A DNA stretch of 64,000 bases, from contig CAJTFE010000007.1 of assembly GCA_910575725.1 (NCBI GenBank), positions 113,732 to 177,731 of the forward strand, in the 5' to 3' direction. The translations under genes and the position numbers were made by a program. Within the stretch, counting starts at the first letter, position 1. Every line of letters begins with the position of its first letter. The notes below the pieces were generated by a model that was not told where the DNA came from, did not search any database, and saw only the letters and a list, made by a program, of their open reading frames with translations. Positions 28,442-36,812 of this stretch are shown here, one piece after another. Source of the stretch: Clostridia bacterium (lineage in GTDB: Bacteria > Bacillota > Clostridia > Lachnospirales > Lachnospiraceae).

Positions 28442-29320
28442 ATGGTAAAAAGCATGACAGGCTTCGGCCGCTGCGAGGTATCCGAGGGCGACCGGAAAAT
28501 GACGGTAGAGATGAAATCCGTAAATCACAGGTATCTGGACGTAAACATCAAGATGCCAAAAAAGCTGAACTTCTTCGAATCAGCTGTCCGCAGTCTTTTA
28601 AAGACCTATCTCCAGCGGGGAAAGGTAGATCTTTTCATCACCTATGAAGATCTTTCCGAGACAAAGGGTGTTCTCCGGTATAACCGGGAGCTTGCGGCAG
28701 AATATCTGAACTATCTGAAGCAGATGTCAGAGGAATTCTGTCTGGAAAGCGCCATAGACGCCGCCGCCCTTTCCCGTTACCCTGAAGTCCTGGTAATGGA
28801 AGAAACCCGGGATGACGAGGAAGAGCTGTGGAAGCTTTTGAAAGAGGCGCTGGAGGGCGCCTGCAGGCAGATGGTAGAGACCCGGTCGAAGGAAGGGGAG
28901 AACCTTAAGCGCGATCTCACAGCCAAGCTTGACGAGATGCTGGAGCATGTGGCCTTTATCGAGGAGCGCGCTCCCCAGATTGTGGCGGAATACCGCGGCA
29001 GGCTTAAGGAAAAGGTAGAGGAGCTTCTGCAGGATGCACAGATAGAGGAAAGCCGTCTTGCCACGGAGGTTACCATTTTTGCCGACAAGATCTGCGTGGA
29101 TGAGGAGCTGGTGCGCTTAAGAAGCCATATGGAGCACACAAGGGCTGTCCTGAACGAGAAGGACAGCGTGGGCCGCAAGCTGGATTTCATTGCACAGGAG
29201 ATGAACCGGGAGGCCAATACCATTCTCTCCAAAGCAAATGACCTGGAGGTTTCCAACCGGGCTATTGAGCTTAAGACAGGCATTGAGAAGGTGCGTGAGC
29301 AGATCCAGAACATCGAGTAG
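28442..29320 (+). CDS. yicC: YicC-family endoribonuclease
   Basis: 292 residues with the typical start MVKSMTGFGR, then MKSVNHRYLDVNIKMP and the C-terminal DUF1732 block ending NRAIELKTGIEKVREQIQNIE. YicC of E. coli has been reported as an RNase acting in RNA turnover; the role in this organism is inferred. ATG follows AGGAGAGAAACC. It opens the yicC-gmk-rpoZ set typical of Firmicutes; the small remA (DUF370) gene that often sits between yicC and gmk is absent here, with only ten bases between the genes. Confidence 0.93.
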   Translation: MVKSMTGFGRCEVSEGDRKMTVEMKSVNHRYLDVNIKMPKKLNFFESAVRSLLKTYLQRGKVDLFITYEDLSETKGVLRYNRELAAEYLNYLKQMSEEFCLESAIDAAALSRYPEVLVMEETRDDEEELWKLLKEALEGACRQMVETRSKEGENLKRDLTAKLDEMLEHVAFIEERAPQIVAEYRGRLKEKVEELLQDAQIEESRLATEVTIFADKICVDEELVRLRSHMEHTRAVLNEKDSVGRKLDFIAQEMNREANTILSKANDLEVSNRAIELKTGIEKVREQIQNIE

Positions 29321-29330
29321 AGGGAGATAT

Positions 29331-29957
29331 ATGGGAAAAAAAGGAATCTTACTGGTGGTATCCGGTTTTTCCGGAGCCGGAAAAGGGACGCTGATGAGAG
29401 AACTCCTTCGTCAGCATGAAAATTATGCGCTTTCCATCTCCGCCACCACCCGGGCCCCCAGAGAGGGCGAGGCGGAAGGAAGAGAATACTTTTTTAAAAC
29501 CCGGGAAGAATTCGAAGGAATGATTGCCCGGGAAGAGCTGATTGAGTATGCCTGCTATGTGGGCAACTACTATGGAACGCCAAAGGCTTACGTGGAGGAA
29601 CAGCTGGAGCGGGGCCGGGACGTGGTTCTGGAGATCGAGATCCAGGGGGCCAGAAAGGTAAAGGAGCGGTTCCCGGATACGGTTCTTCTGTTTGTATCGC
29701 CTCCAAGCGCCCAGGAGCTTCGCCGGCGGCTGACAGACAGGGGAACGGAAAAGCCGGAGGTTATCGAGAGCCGTCTTGCCAGGGCGGTAGAGGAAGCGAA
29801 AGGAATCGAAGATTACGATTATTTTGTAATCAACGACGATCTGAACGCCTGCGTGGAGCATGTGCACCAGATTGTAGAGTGCGAGCGGAGCCGGACATGC
29901 CGGGGGGCAGAGCGGATTGAAGCCATCCGCGAGGACTTAAAAGCATTTTCCAAGTAA
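29331..29957 (+). CDS. gmk: guanylate kinase
   Basis: Phosphorylates GMP to GDP with ATP. 208 residues, normal length. P-loop SGFSGAGKGTL near 11-21, the GMP-binding ATTRAPREGEAEGREYFF, and EIEIQGARKVKERFP. ATG 29331 is ten bases after the yicC stop with AGGGAG in the gap; longer in-frame starts run back into yicC and are not conserved. Confidence 0.95.
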   Translation: MGKKGILLVVSGFSGAGKGTLMRELLRQHENYALSISATTRAPREGEAEGREYFFKTREEFEGMIAREELIEYACYVGNYYGTPKAYVEEQLERGRDVVLEIEIQGARKVKERFPDTVLLFVSPPSAQELRRRLTDRGTEKPEVIESRLARAVEEAKGIEDYDYFVINDDLNACVEHVHQIVECERSRTCRGAERIEAIREDLKAFSK

Positions 29958-30003
29958 GAAAACAAAAAATATTCAGAATGTATAGAAAGGATAGGGTGAT
30001 TGT

Positions 30004-30366
30004 ATGTTACATCCGTCATACACAGATTTAATGAAGGTAGTAAACAGCGGCGTGGAGGAAGGAGAAACTCCCGTAGTGAACAGCCGCTATTCAATTGTGC
30101 TGGCAACCTCCAAGCGCGCTCGCCAGATTATTGCGGGAGAGCAGCCGCTGGTGCCGGACAACGGAAAGAAGCCCCTTTCCCTGGCTATCCAGGAGCTGGA
30201 AAGCGGCCAGGTGAAGATTGTCTCCGAGGAGGATGTGAATGCAGAGGAGATGACCGTGGAATTGGAAGAGCTTGAGGCCGGCACGGCAGAAGCAGGAGAG
30301 GAAACGGATACCTTGGAAGAGGAGGCGCAGGCAGAAGAGGAAGCAGAATCCGTTGACAAAGAATAG
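30004..30366 (+). CDS. rpoZ: RNA polymerase omega subunit
   Basis: Small RNA polymerase subunit that helps assemble beta-prime. 120 residues. The conserved part is MLHPSYTDLM, then NSRYSIVLATSKRARQI and the KPLSLAIQEL block; the last ~40 residues are a highly acidic, alanine-rich tail (EE(A/T)) not found in model omega proteins. ATG 30004 is 46 bases after gmk, with AGGGTGAT before it. In many Firmicutes coaBC and priA follow; here nagB follows instead. Confidence 0.92.
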   Translation: MLHPSYTDLMKVVNSGVEEGETPVVNSRYSIVLATSKRARQIIAGEQPLVPDNGKKPLSLAIQELESGQVKIVSEEDVNAEEMTVELEELEAGTAEAGEETDTLEEEAQAEEEAESVDKE

Positions 30367-30457
30367 GGGGTTTGTTAAGATAGAATTAACCGTTTAAGGT
30401 ATCAAATACCAGCCGGAAATCAGGGAGAGATTACGGAACCGGAATAAGGAGGAAAAC

Positions 30458-31189
30458 ATGAGAATTATCGAAGCGAAAGACTATGCAGACATGAGCAGAA
30501 AGGCGGCCCATATCCTGGCTGCGCAGGTGACCTTGAAGCCGGAGAGCGTACTGGGACTGGCAACAGGCTCCACCCCCATCGGAACCTACGACTGCCTGGC
30601 CGAGTGGTGCAAGAGCGGAGATTTGGACTTTTCCAAGGCGGCTACAGTGAATCTGGACGAGTACCGCGGACTGGATCACAGCAACGATCAGAGTTACTAT
30701 TATTTTATGAATAAGCATCTGTACAGCAGAATCAACATCGATCCTTCACGGACCCATGTGCCGGACGGCACACAGCCGGACCCGGAAAAGGAAGGCCGGC
30801 GCTATGAGGAACTGATCCGTTCCCTGGGCGGTGTGGATATTCAGCTTCTCGGTATCGGACATGACGGACATATCGGTTTCAATGAGCCGGGCAGTTTCTT
30901 TGACGGCGATACCCACTGTGTGGATCTGACGGAAATGACCATCGAGGCAAACAAGCGCTTCTTTGCTTCCGCAGATGATGTGCCCCGTCAGGCTTACACC
31001 ATGGGAATCGGAACGATTATGCGTGCAAGAAAGCTCCTTATGATTATCAGCGGTGAGGATAAGGCAGACATTACGGCTGCGGCCCTCTGCGGCGAGGTAA
31101 CACCGCAGGTTCCCGCCTCCATCATTCAGTTCCATCCGGATGTAACCGTGATTGCAGATCCGGCAGCGCTGTCCAAGGTAAAGAGATAG
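30458..31189 (+). CDS. nagB: glucosamine-6-phosphate deaminase
   Basis: Converts glucosamine-6-phosphate to fructose-6-phosphate and ammonia. 243 residues. LGLATGSTPIGTY (phosphate site), VNLDEYRGL with catalytic Asp, GIGHDGHIGFNEPGS with the catalytic His, and the NagB signature MGIGTIMRARK. ATG 30458 follows AAGGAGG. The leader ends with TTACGGAACCGGAATAAGGA, the same string that ends the palindromic repeats before clpB and the aldo/keto reductase. Terminated at 31234. Confidence 0.96.
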   Translation: MRIIEAKDYADMSRKAAHILAAQVTLKPESVLGLATGSTPIGTYDCLAEWCKSGDLDFSKAATVNLDEYRGLDHSNDQSYYYFMNKHLYSRINIDPSRTHVPDGTQPDPEKEGRRYEELIRSLGGVDIQLLGIGHDGHIGFNEPGSFFDGDTHCVDLTEMTIEANKRFFASADDVPRQAYTMGIGTIMRARKLLMIISGEDKADITAAALCGEVTPQVPASIIQFHPDVTVIADPAALSKVKR

Positions 31190-31233
31190 CTTCCGCTGCT
31201 GTGTTCCGATTGGATTTGGTCTGGAAAATGCAA

Positions 31234-31280
31234 GAAAAAGGAGCTTTTTGCAGAATGCTGCTGCTAAGAAGCTCCTTTTT
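31234..31280 (+). terminator. nagB terminator
   Basis: AAAAAGGAGCTT pairs with AAGCTCCTTTTTT. Confidence 0.9.
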
Positions 31281-31342
31281 TGCAATATTCCGAATTCAAT
31301 CCGGGGAATCTGGGTGACAGTGGACATAAGTCCCAATTACCA

Positions 31343-31371
31343 TTGACTTTTATGGTGAAAACTAGTATACT
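31343..31371 (+). promoter_or_regulatory. promoter of ptsI
   Basis: TTGACT (31343-31348), 17-base spacer, TATACT (31366-31371): near-consensus. Confidence 0.85.
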
Positions 31372-31389
31372 ATTTACAATTCAAGTGTT

Positions 31390-31435
31390 ACCCTCACTGT
31401 GCAGAAGAGCGCATATGCTTCTGCATATTGAGGGT
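31390..31435 (+). promoter_or_regulatory. hairpin in the ptsI leader
   Basis: ACCCTCA and TGAGGGT outer stem with CTGTGCAGAAG / CTTCTGCATA inner stem, just downstream of the promoter and about 60 bases before the start. No U-tract. Could be a protein-binding or stability element. Confidence 0.6.
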
Positions 31436-31495
31436 ATACTAAAGGTAAAGAAGCTTTACCGGAATATTGAACTGGAATAGGGAGGTATGAATTCT

Positions 31496-33115
31496 ATGGA
31501 AACACGTCAAGGCAAGAGCGTATTTGCCGGAGTGGCAATCGGAAAGCTGTTCGTGTATAAGAAGGCGACGCAGGTAGTGGAGAAGAGGGTTATTGAGGAT
31601 CCTCAGGCAGAGATTGCGCGCTATATGGCGGCAAAGGAAAAGGCGGCCGGACAGCTTGCACTTCTGAAGGAGAAAACCATGCGCGACGTGGGAGAGGCAG
31701 AAGCAGAGATCTTTGAGGCTCACCAGATGCTGCTGGAGGATTTGGATTTCGTAGAAGGCATTACAGGCATGATCGAGCAGGACAAGGTCAATGCGGAGTA
31801 TGCAGTGTTTGTGACAGGCGAGCAGTGCGCGGCTATTTTCTTAAGCATGGACGATGATTACATGCGTGGACGTGCGGCGGATATTAACGATATTTCCAGC
31901 CGTCTGATTGCGATTTTAAGCGGCACCCAGGTAAGTGCGGAGGCTATGCCGGAGCCGGTGATTATACTAGCGGAGGATCTGGCTCCCAGTGAGACCGTAC
32001 AGTTTGAAAAGGATAAGATTCTGGCCTTGGTAACCCAGAAGGGTTCCGCCAATTCCCACACGGCGATTCTGGCCCGGATGATGAACATTCCCTGTCTCGT
32101 AACTACAGACATTGATTTGGATACAGAGCTGAACGGAAAGATGGGCGTTGTGGACGGCTTTACGGGAGAGATTCATATTGAGCCCGACGAAGTCACCCTG
32201 GCCGTAATGCAGGAGAAGAAGAAGCGCGAGGAGGAGAGAAAGCTCCTGCTCCAGAGCTTAAAGGGCCTGCCTACTGTCACCAAGAGCGGCAAGGTGGTGC
32301 ATCTTTATGCCAACATCGGAAGTGAGGAGGACGTGGATTCCGTTTTGGAGAACGACTCTGAGGGCATCGGCCTGTTCCGCAGCGAGTTCCTGTATCTGGG
32401 AAGAGACGACTATCCCACGGAGGAAGAGCAGTATACCGTATATAAGAATGTAATTTCCAAGATGAACGGCAAGAAGGTGATTATCCGTACCCTGGATATC
32501 GGAGCCGACAAGCAGGCGGATTACTTTAACATTCCCAAGGAAGAGAACCCGGCTATGGGCTTTCGTGCCATCCGTATCTGTCTGGAACGGACAGAGGTAT
32601 TTAAGACCCAGCTTCGCGCTATTTTCCGGGCAAGTGCTTACGGCACGGCTTCCATTATGTTCCCTATGATTATCTCCGTGGATGAGGTAAAGAAGATTAA
32701 GGGGATTGTGGAGGAAGTAAAGACAGAGCTTACCAAGGAGGATATTCCTTTTGGCGATGTGGAGCTTGGTATTATGATTGAGACACCGGCGGCTGTTATG
32801 ATTGCGGATATGCTGGCGGCAGAGGTAGACTTCTTCAGTATCGGAACCAACGATCTGACCCAGTATACTCTGGCCATTGACCGTCAGAACCAGTCTTTGG
32901 ATAATATTTACGATCCCCACCATGAGGCGGTGCTGCGGATGATTCAGCGGACCATCGAGTGTGCCCATGAGCATGGAGCGTGGTGCGGAATCTGCGGCGA
33001 GTTGGGAGCTGACATGAAACTGACACGGCGTTTCCTGCAGATGGGGATTGACGAGCTTTCCGTGTCTCCCGTATTTACGCTGGAGCTGCGTAAGAAGATT
33101 CGTGAGGCGGAGTAA
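31496..33115 (+). CDS. ptsI: PTS enzyme I (phosphoenolpyruvate-protein phosphotransferase)
   Basis: Takes phosphate from PEP and passes it to HPr, the first step of PTS sugar uptake. 539 residues. The phosphorylated His188 lies in GSANSHTAILARMMNIP; the C-terminal PEP-binding barrel carries IGLFRSEFLYLGRDDYP, IRTLDIGADKQ, FFSIGTNDLTQYTLA and CGICGELGAD. I chose ATG 31496 because GGGAGG is ten bases before; ATG 31487 is only one base after it. The leader contains TTGAACTGGAATAGGGAGG, related to the recurrent leader string. ptsH follows, the reverse of the usual order. Confidence 0.96.
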   Translation: METRQGKSVFAGVAIGKLFVYKKATQVVEKRVIEDPQAEIARYMAAKEKAAGQLALLKEKTMRDVGEAEAEIFEAHQMLLEDLDFVEGITGMIEQDKVNAEYAVFVTGEQCAAIFLSMDDDYMRGRAADINDISSRLIAILSGTQVSAEAMPEPVIILAEDLAPSETVQFEKDKILALVTQKGSANSHTAILARMMNIPCLVTTDIDLDTELNGKMGVVDGFTGEIHIEPDEVTLAVMQEKKKREEERKLLLQSLKGLPTVTKSGKVVHLYANIGSEEDVDSVLENDSEGIGLFRSEFLYLGRDDYPTEEEQYTVYKNVISKMNGKKVIIRTLDIGADKQADYFNIPKEENPAMGFRAIRICLERTEVFKTQLRAIFRASAYGTASIMFPMIISVDEVKKIKGIVEEVKTELTKEDIPFGDVELGIMIETPAAVMIADMLAAEVDFFSIGTNDLTQYTLAIDRQNQSLDNIYDPHHEAVLRMIQRTIECAHEHGAWCGICGELGADMKLTRRFLQMGIDELSVSPVFTLELRKKIREAE

Positions 33116-33264
33116 GGGAAGGATAATCTGTGAATAATTGTACGGAGCGGTAATCAGCCTTATACTTCATAAGGCCCGGCCGCTGGCTCTGGTTCTGACG
33201 GAAGTGTATCGCAGCCGCGCCGGACAATTGTAAATATGAATAAACATAAAGGAGAGACAGAACA

Positions 33265-33522
33265 ATGAAAGAGTTTAAGTATGTGGTACAGGATGAATTA
33301 GGACTTCACGCAAGACCCGCAGGACTGCTGGTAAAGGAAGCGGCCAAGTATAAGAGTGCAGTTACTCTGGATAGCGGCGCTAAGAAGGCAGATGCCAAGA
33401 GAATTATGGCAGTGATGTCCATGGGTGTTAAGAAAGGCGTTGAGCTTACCGTAACCGTAGACGGTGAGGATGAGGATGTTGCAGCAGAGGCAATTGAGAA
33501 CTTCTTCAAGGAGAATCTGTAG
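33265..33522 (+). CDS. ptsH: HPr phosphocarrier protein, Arg at position 46
   Basis: Receives phosphate from enzyme I on His15 (ELGLHARPAG) and hands it to sugar-specific EIIA proteins. 85 residues, full length. In Firmicutes HPr is also phosphorylated by HprK on Ser46 (KSIMGVMSLG in Bacillus), the signal for CcpA catabolite repression. Here the aligned segment is AKRIMAVMSMG, with Arg exactly at 46. So this HPr can do sugar transport but should not take the HprK mark. AAAGGAGA precedes the ATG. It is 149 bases after ptsI; a small hairpin (33158-33176) lies between. Confidence 0.95.
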   Translation: MKEFKYVVQDELGLHARPAGLLVKEAAKYKSAVTLDSGAKKADAKRIMAVMSMGVKKGVELTVTVDGEDEDVAAEAIENFFKENL

Positions 33523-33546
33523 GGTATTTGCTGCTGTAAAGTAAAG

Positions 33547-33590
33547 AAGCTGTCATCCGGCTGTAGTAACAGCCGGATGACAGCTTTTTG
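33547..33590 (+). terminator. ptsH terminator
   Basis: Perfect 18-bp stem AAGCTGTCATCCGGCTGT with a 4-base loop and TTTTT. Confidence 0.95.
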
Positions 33591-33597
33591 TATAGGA

Positions 33598-34623
33598 TTA
33601 TCCTGTTTTTTTTACAGAATTTCGAACTACAAGCTGAGTCCCGATCCGGGTTTTTACAGAACGGCTGAAAACGCCGGCTTCTTTTTCCTGTATCATGGAA
33701 AGAATCCCATTTACCGCGGAAACACCAAAAGACACCTTTGGAACATTGACAGAGGTCAGTGGAGGCGAGGTGATCTCTGAATTTGGACGATCATTGAAGC
33801 CGACAATGGAGATATCTTCCGGTATCCGATACCCGGCAAGGGTAAGTGCACGCATGGCGCCTATGGCGATTGTATCGTCATCACAGACAAGGGCGGAAGG
33901 CAGAGATATGTTTTTCTGTAGAAGAGCAGTGAAATCCTGGAAGCTGCCTTCTTCGGAATAACGTATTCTGTAAATATATTCCGGATTCAGATCCAGGTGG
34001 AAATGCTCAAGGGCTTCCCGGTAGCCCTGTTCCCGTTCGGCAAAGCTGCAGATAAAATCTGAGCTTTTTAAATAGCCGATTTTTTTATGTCCCTGCTGAA
34101 CCAGATATTGAACTGCCTGGAAGGTCCCAAGCTGATTGTTGATGGAAACAGTATTGATATTCAGGTAGGGAAAGGCATTGTCAACGGCCAGACAGGGGAT
34201 GGGAAGAGAAGAGAACTGTGCCATATCCTCCTCAAGCATTTCTGTGGCAAAAATTAAAATCCCTTTTGGATTCATTCTGATAAGAGAGTCCAGTTGTTCC
34301 TGCATTGGGGCTTTGGAATCCATAGTTCTAAGGATAATATTATACCCGTATTTGCGGGCATGGGACTCGATGCTTTCCATTAACAACAGAAAAAAGGGAT
34401 GTTGATTCAGTATTTTTCCATGTCTTAAATAGACAATGAAACAAATGGTCAGATCTTCGACTGTTTTTTCGGCAGATTTGATTAGATGTCCGTATCCCAT
34501 GGCATTTATCTGTTGAATAACTGTGGCGCGTGTCCGCTCCGATACACCGGGTTTGTTATTCAGAATAAATGAAAGCGCCGTGGGAGATATATTGAGTGTT
34601 CTGGCAATTTCTTTGTTGGTCAT
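33598..34623 (-). CDS. LacI-family transcriptional regulator
   Basis: 341 residues. N-terminal LacI HTH (MTNKEIARTLNISPTALSFI, then LNNKPGVSERTRATV) and a periplasmic-binding-like ligand domain (about 60-335) with typical AVDNAFPYLNINTVSINN, ALVCDDDTIAIGAMRAL and ISIVGFNDRP segments. Divergently transcribed from the SDR/ABC/hydrolase cluster, so probably its local repressor, responding to the imported ligand or a product (inference). ATG 34623 follows GAGGAA at nine bases; a longer frame to 34680 lies within the promoter. A strong promoter for it is seen at 34697-34670. Confidence 0.93.
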   Translation of the reverse strand: MTNKEIARTLNISPTALSFILNNKPGVSERTRATVIQQINAMGYGHLIKSAEKTVEDLTICFIVYLRHGKILNQHPFFLLLMESIESHARKYGYNIILRTMDSKAPMQEQLDSLIRMNPKGILIFATEMLEEDMAQFSSLPIPCLAVDNAFPYLNINTVSINNQLGTFQAVQYLVQQGHKKIGYLKSSDFICSFAEREQGYREALEHFHLDLNPEYIYRIRYSEEGSFQDFTALLQKNISLPSALVCDDDTIAIGAMRALTLAGYRIPEDISIVGFNDRPNSEITSPPLTSVNVPKVSFGVSAVNGILSMIQEKEAGVFSRSVKTRIGTQLVVRNSVKKTG

Positions 34624-34669
34624 GAAAGTGTGTTCCTCGTCATTCGCGAAATTTTTAATCTTACTAAAT

Positions 34670-34697
34670 ATTATAAACAATTTATCTGGGATGTCAA
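34670..34697 (-). promoter_or_regulatory. promoter of the LacI-family gene
   Basis: Minus strand TTGACA (34697-34692), 16-base spacer, TATAAT (34675-34670): consensus hexamers. Copies of ACTAAA surround it. Confidence 0.85.
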
Positions 34698-34837
34698 ACT
34701 AAATTAACTAAACACTAAATTCCAAATAATGGAATAAACAACGAAAGGTGTGAAAAATAGTGATACATTTTTGAAATAAAAAGGAAAAATAGGAGTTTTG
34801 CACAAAAAAATAAAGGGAATTTTGTAAATATTTAATA

Positions 34838-34866
34838 TTGAATACTAAATATTTGTGTGATAATAT
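34838..34866 (+). promoter_or_regulatory. promoter of the SDR/ABC cluster with possible operator
   Basis: TTGAAT (34838), 17-base spacer, TAATAT (34861). TACTAAATATT occurs inside it (34843-34853) and again at the LacI promoter (34662-34672), a candidate shared operator half-site. Confidence 0.65.
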
Positions 34867-34905
34867 AAATTATCGCTAAACAAAAAATAAATAAAGGAGA
34901 GGAAT

Positions 34906-35685
34906 ATGATTGAATACAGGAAAGTGGACGGGAGCTTCGACCTGTCCGGAAAGTCGGCAATTGTAGTAGGCGGCGCCGGAGGTATCGGGGGAGCCACGGC
35001 AGAAATGTATGCAAAAAAGGGAGCGAATATTGCTATTGCAGACTGCAAAGACAATGTAAAAGAAGCAGCAGCCAGACTCGCAGAGACTTATGGTGTGAAA
35101 ACAATCGGGCTGAAATGCGACGTTACGAAGCAAAGTGATATTGATCAGACAGTGGCGGCTGTTACAGAGGCTTTTAGAGAAATCAATATTCTTGCGAATA
35201 TGCCTGGGTATGTAGAGCTGGAAAGTGCAGAATGCATCGGGGTGGACGTCATTGAGAAGCACCTTGCAATCAATGCCGTAGGTGTGTTCCGGATGTCGCA
35301 GGCAGTTGCAAACCAGATGATTAAGCAGGGGAAAGGCGGAAAGATTGTGTGTGTTACATCCCAGGCTGACTTTATTGCGATTGACAAGCATGTGGGTTAC
35401 ACTATGTCAAAAGCAGCGCTGGTGGGAATGATTAAGGTCTGCGCTCTGGAGTGGGCAGAATTTGGAATCAATGTCAATGGCGTGGCTCCGACAGTTGTAA
35501 ATACATATATGGGAGAGAAGGCATGGCAGGGACAGGTGAAAATCGATATGATTAACGCGATTCCGGCACACAGATTTGCGGAAACAGATGAGATTGCGGC
35601 AGCAGTATTGTTTTTGTCCTGTGACGAATCAAATATGATAACTGGAGAAGACTTAGTAGTAGATGGCGGTTTTACCATTAAATAA
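34906..35685 (+). CDS. short-chain dehydrogenase/reductase
   Basis: NAD(P)-dependent oxidoreductase of 259 residues. Rossmann loop VVGGAGGIGGATAE near 23-36, active-site Ser in VCVTSQADF, YTMSK giving the YxxxK pair (about 164-168), and Asn in AINAVG. The usual NNAG segment reads NMPG, an unusual change. The C-terminal VVDGGFTIK is typical of sugar- and alcohol-type SDRs. The substrate cannot be told. First gene of a plus-strand cluster that continues with a ribose-type ABC importer and a hydrolase, divergent from the LacI gene. GGAGAGG precedes the ATG. Confidence 0.9.
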   Translation: MIEYRKVDGSFDLSGKSAIVVGGAGGIGGATAEMYAKKGANIAIADCKDNVKEAAARLAETYGVKTIGLKCDVTKQSDIDQTVAAVTEAFREINILANMPGYVELESAECIGVDVIEKHLAINAVGVFRMSQAVANQMIKQGKGGKIVCVTSQADFIAIDKHVGYTMSKAALVGMIKVCALEWAEFGINVNGVAPTVVNTYMGEKAWQGQVKIDMINAIPAHRFAETDEIAAAVLFLSCDESNMITGEDLVVDGGFTIK

Positions 35686-35717
35686 CCGGTAAGATTACGG
35701 AACTAGGAGGAAAGAAC

Positions 35718-36737
35718 ATGAAAAAGAAATTATTGGGAGCATTATTAATAACTGCTGTGATGACTGGCGTTCTGGGAGGCTGCGGAAGCAAAAATGAAAG
35801 TCCGGCAGAGGAGCCGGCGGCCAAAACAGAGGCTGAAACAGAAAGCGGCCAGGATACACAGGACAGTACCGGCATGAAAATCGGCTGTGTATTTGCGGAT
35901 TTGGGAAATACTTCTTATGTAGCTATGGGAAAAGCAATGGAGGAGGAAGCAAAAGCAAACGGTGCGGAGTTTATTCTGAAGGATACGGGCAATGATTCTT
36001 CTGTTCTGGTTGATACGATTGAAAACTTTATCGCTTCCGGATGTGACGTTATCATCGAGCAGAATTCCGACGCGGCGGTGACAGAGAGCATCAACCAGGA
36101 AGCTCTGGACAAAGGTATTATTATTCTCTCCTTTGACAATGAGATGGAAAATGCCAGTGCCTCTTATCTTGCATCCAATTACGAGCTGGGATATCAGATA
36201 GGAACGATGTGTGCAGAATGGTCCAAGGGAGCTTTTGAGGATGGAAAATGCCAGATAGGCCTTTTGAATGCCAGTTCTTATGACTTTATTCTGGATCGGG
36301 TTGACGGAATTAAGGCCGCCCTGGAAGAAAAGAATCCCAATTGTGAGATTGTAATTGAAGCGGATGCCGTATCTACCACTGACGGTCTGGAGGCTGCAGA
36401 GAATTTCCTGCAGGCATATCCGGAACTGAACGGCGTTGTCGGCATTAATGATTCGGTGGTGCTGGGCGCATATGAAGCATTTAAGGGAGAAAACAGAGTT
36501 GGAGATGATGTGGGGCTCTTTGCTTGTGACGGCTCCCAGGAAGGTCTGGAAGCCGTAGCGGAGGGAAGTATCCACCGGGGAACCGTATCCCTTCATCTTA
36601 CGGATGTGGGAAAACAGATGATCAAAGACGGAATCGCTCTGATAAATGGTGAAACTGTGGAATCAACGACGAATTATTTCCCGTTAGAGGCTGTGACAGT
36701 TGATAATGTACAGAGCTTTTTGGATGAGTTGAAATAA
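35718..36737 (+). CDS. sugar-type ABC transporter substrate-binding lipoprotein
   Basis: 339 residues of the RbsB/periplasmic-binding type I family. Lipoprotein signal with lipobox VLGGCGS (Cys about 23), an acidic linker, then the binding fold (IGCVFADLGNTSYVAMGKAM, GVVGINDSVVLGAYEAF, VGLFACDGSQEGL). Anchored outside the membrane, it would deliver a small ligand, probably a sugar or sugar-like compound, to the permease. The leader has ATTACGGAACTAGGAGG, the recurrent string. Next to an ATPase and permease of the same family. Confidence 0.93.
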   Translation: MKKKLLGALLITAVMTGVLGGCGSKNESPAEEPAAKTEAETESGQDTQDSTGMKIGCVFADLGNTSYVAMGKAMEEEAKANGAEFILKDTGNDSSVLVDTIENFIASGCDVIIEQNSDAAVTESINQEALDKGIIILSFDNEMENASASYLASNYELGYQIGTMCAEWSKGAFEDGKCQIGLLNASSYDFILDRVDGIKAALEEKNPNCEIVIEADAVSTTDGLEAAENFLQAYPELNGVVGINDSVVLGAYEAFKGENRVGDDVGLFACDGSQEGLEAVAEGSIHRGTVSLHLTDVGKQMIKDGIALINGETVESTTNYFPLEAVTVDNVQSFLDELK

Positions 36738-36812
36738 CAGATTATCAGAGGCTGCTGCAAAGAAGGTTTTCCTGTTTTGCGGCAGCCTCAGACTTTGGAA
36801 GGAGATCCGGGT

